From Actinomycetota bacterium (GTDB taxonomy: Bacteria > Actinomycetota > Actinomycetes > S36-B12): 62,991 nt of DNA. The stretch is taken from assembly GCA_947449035.1 (NCBI GenBank), contig CANFQC010000009.1:1-62991 (forward strand). The letters are read 5' to 3'. Below the pieces are notes generated by a model, which was given only the letters and a program-made list of their open reading frames with translations, was not told the DNA's origin and made no database searches. Shown piece by piece: positions 62,185-62,991 of this stretch. A program made the position numbers and the translations under genes. The number at the start of each line of letters is the position of its first letter. The first letter of the stretch is position 1.

Positions 62185-62985
62185 TTAGCTCTCCGGCGGG
62201 TAGAACTTGTCGCGCGCTCGATCGCTCAAGACTTCCTTGCCCGAGTCGATGATGATGACTGTGCCGTTCATGAAGGTCGACTCATCGGAGGCCATGAACA
62301 AGGCCGCGTTGGCGAGGTCGCGCGGCATGGGCGCCTTGCCGCCGACGTACTTCGAGCCCAGGCGAATGGCTGCTTCCTCGAGATTGTCCTTGTCGCCAGT
62401 GACGACGCCGGCAGTGAGTGAGGAAACTGTGGCGCCGGGAACGAGTACGTTGCTGCGAATCCCGAAGGGTGCGAGTTCGACGGCCACACTCTTGGTGAGG
62501 CCGACAACGGCGTGCTTTGCAGCGGTGTACACGTGAGGGCCGAGACCGCCATTGATGCCTGCCGTGCTGGCGGTGTTGATGATGACGCCCGAACGCTGCT
62601 TCTTGAAGACGCCTGCCGCGAGCTTGGTGCCCAGGAACACGCTCGTGACGAGAATGCTCATCGTGCGCTCGTAATCGGCAAGCGGGGTTGTGTCGATATG
62701 GCCAATCACGCCGACGACGCCGGCGTTGTTCACCATGATGTCGAGGCCGCCGAATTCGAGAATCGCTGCCTCGATAGCGGTGGCGATATCAGATTCGCTG
62801 GTCACATCGGTGCGAACGAAGATCGCGTTGGGGGCAAGCTCAGCCGCGAGCTTCTCGCCCGCTTCTACGTCAATGTCGGCGATGATGCAGCGAGCGCCCT
62901 CTTCGACGTACAGGCGAACGATGCCCTCGCCAATTCCGCGCGCGCCACCGGTGACAACGGCCGACTTACCGGCCAGACGGCCCAT
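62185..62985 (-). CDS. Short-chain dehydrogenase/reductase
   Basis: 266 residues, classical SDR: TGGARGIG, NNAG, Ser in NTASTAG, YTAAK. ADIDVEAG at the end of the second strand favours NAD. The C-terminal FMNGTVIIIDSGKEV is usual. Substrate unknown; it may belong to the catabolic region but is transcribed the other way. Confidence 0.93.
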   Translation of the reverse strand: MGRLAGKSAVVTGGARGIGEGIVRLYVEEGARCIIADIDVEAGEKLAAELAPNAIFVRTDVTSESDIATAIEAAILEFGGLDIMVNNAGVVGVIGHIDTTPLADYERTMSILVTSVFLGTKLAAGVFKKQRSGVIINTASTAGINGGLGPHVYTAAKHAVVGLTKSVAVELAPFGIRSNVLVPGATVSSLTAGVVTGDKDNLEEAAIRLGSKYVGGKAPMPRDLANAALFMASDESTFMNGTVIIIDSGKEVLSDRARDKFYPPES

Positions 62986-62991
62986 CAGTGA

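Overview
The window is about 63 kb of moderately high-GC DNA from an actinobacterium (Actinomycetota), probably a free-living aquatic one. The lineage call rests on a WhiB protein, DUF3039 and DUF2017 proteins, a TIGR03089 gene beside an LCP ligase and a sugar-nucleotide pyrophosphorylase, GTP-dependent PEP carboxykinase, and gene order shared with Mycobacterium (clpS, DUF2017, mec, cysO, cysM, murI, rph, rdgB). A proton-pump rhodopsin inside that block suggests a sunlit aquatic habitat. No tRNA, rRNA, CRISPR array, integrase or transposase was seen.

Layout. 1-7706: the 5' part of a giant secreted subtilase with a Ser-rich stalk and repeated glycine-rich/FN3 modules; its 3' end lies outside. 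7882-14041: a HTH protein, two unusual two-half sensor kinases and two response regulators. 14044-20213: envelope polymer genes (nucleotidyltransferase, TIGR03089, SpoIID, LCP) with a FitAB/VapBC-type toxin-antitoxin pair lodged among them. 20286-24403: a glycosyltransferase, CDP-alcohol phosphotransferase, an ABC-2 exporter with a catalytically dead ATPase, and a cytidylyltransferase-like enzyme. 24582-30921: the mycobacterial-type syntenic block with the inserted rhodopsin. 30926-34050: GH18 protein and a D,D-carboxypeptidase. 34054-39718: IclR, HdeD-like, a polar amino acid ABC operon, an MFS exporter, DUF3039. 39775-47639: thioredoxin, WhiB, hemerythrin, ornithine carbamoyltransferase, PEPCK, an SGNH protein and a csoR-copA operon. 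47737-53040: a decayed gene copy, two secreted paralogues, an MFS-S51-trmB operon and DUF4436. 53116-62985: a catabolism-like region (thiolase, three SDR-fold enzymes, two SnoaL proteins, two APH-fold kinases, an AttH-like protein) with a TetR repressor and a symmetric divergent promoter.

Two themes recur. First, many first genes of transcription units have TANNNT exactly six bases before the start codon, predicting leaderless mRNAs; 14 exact cases were found by eye. Second, several proteins keep a fold but have lost its catalytic residues (kinase without ATPase domain, ABC protein without Walker motifs, CsoR without its His, CDP-alcohol transferase without the fourth Asp). The best candidates for something undescribed are the split/duplicated kinase system, the exporter with a pseudo-ATPase, and the TetR-controlled catabolic locus.
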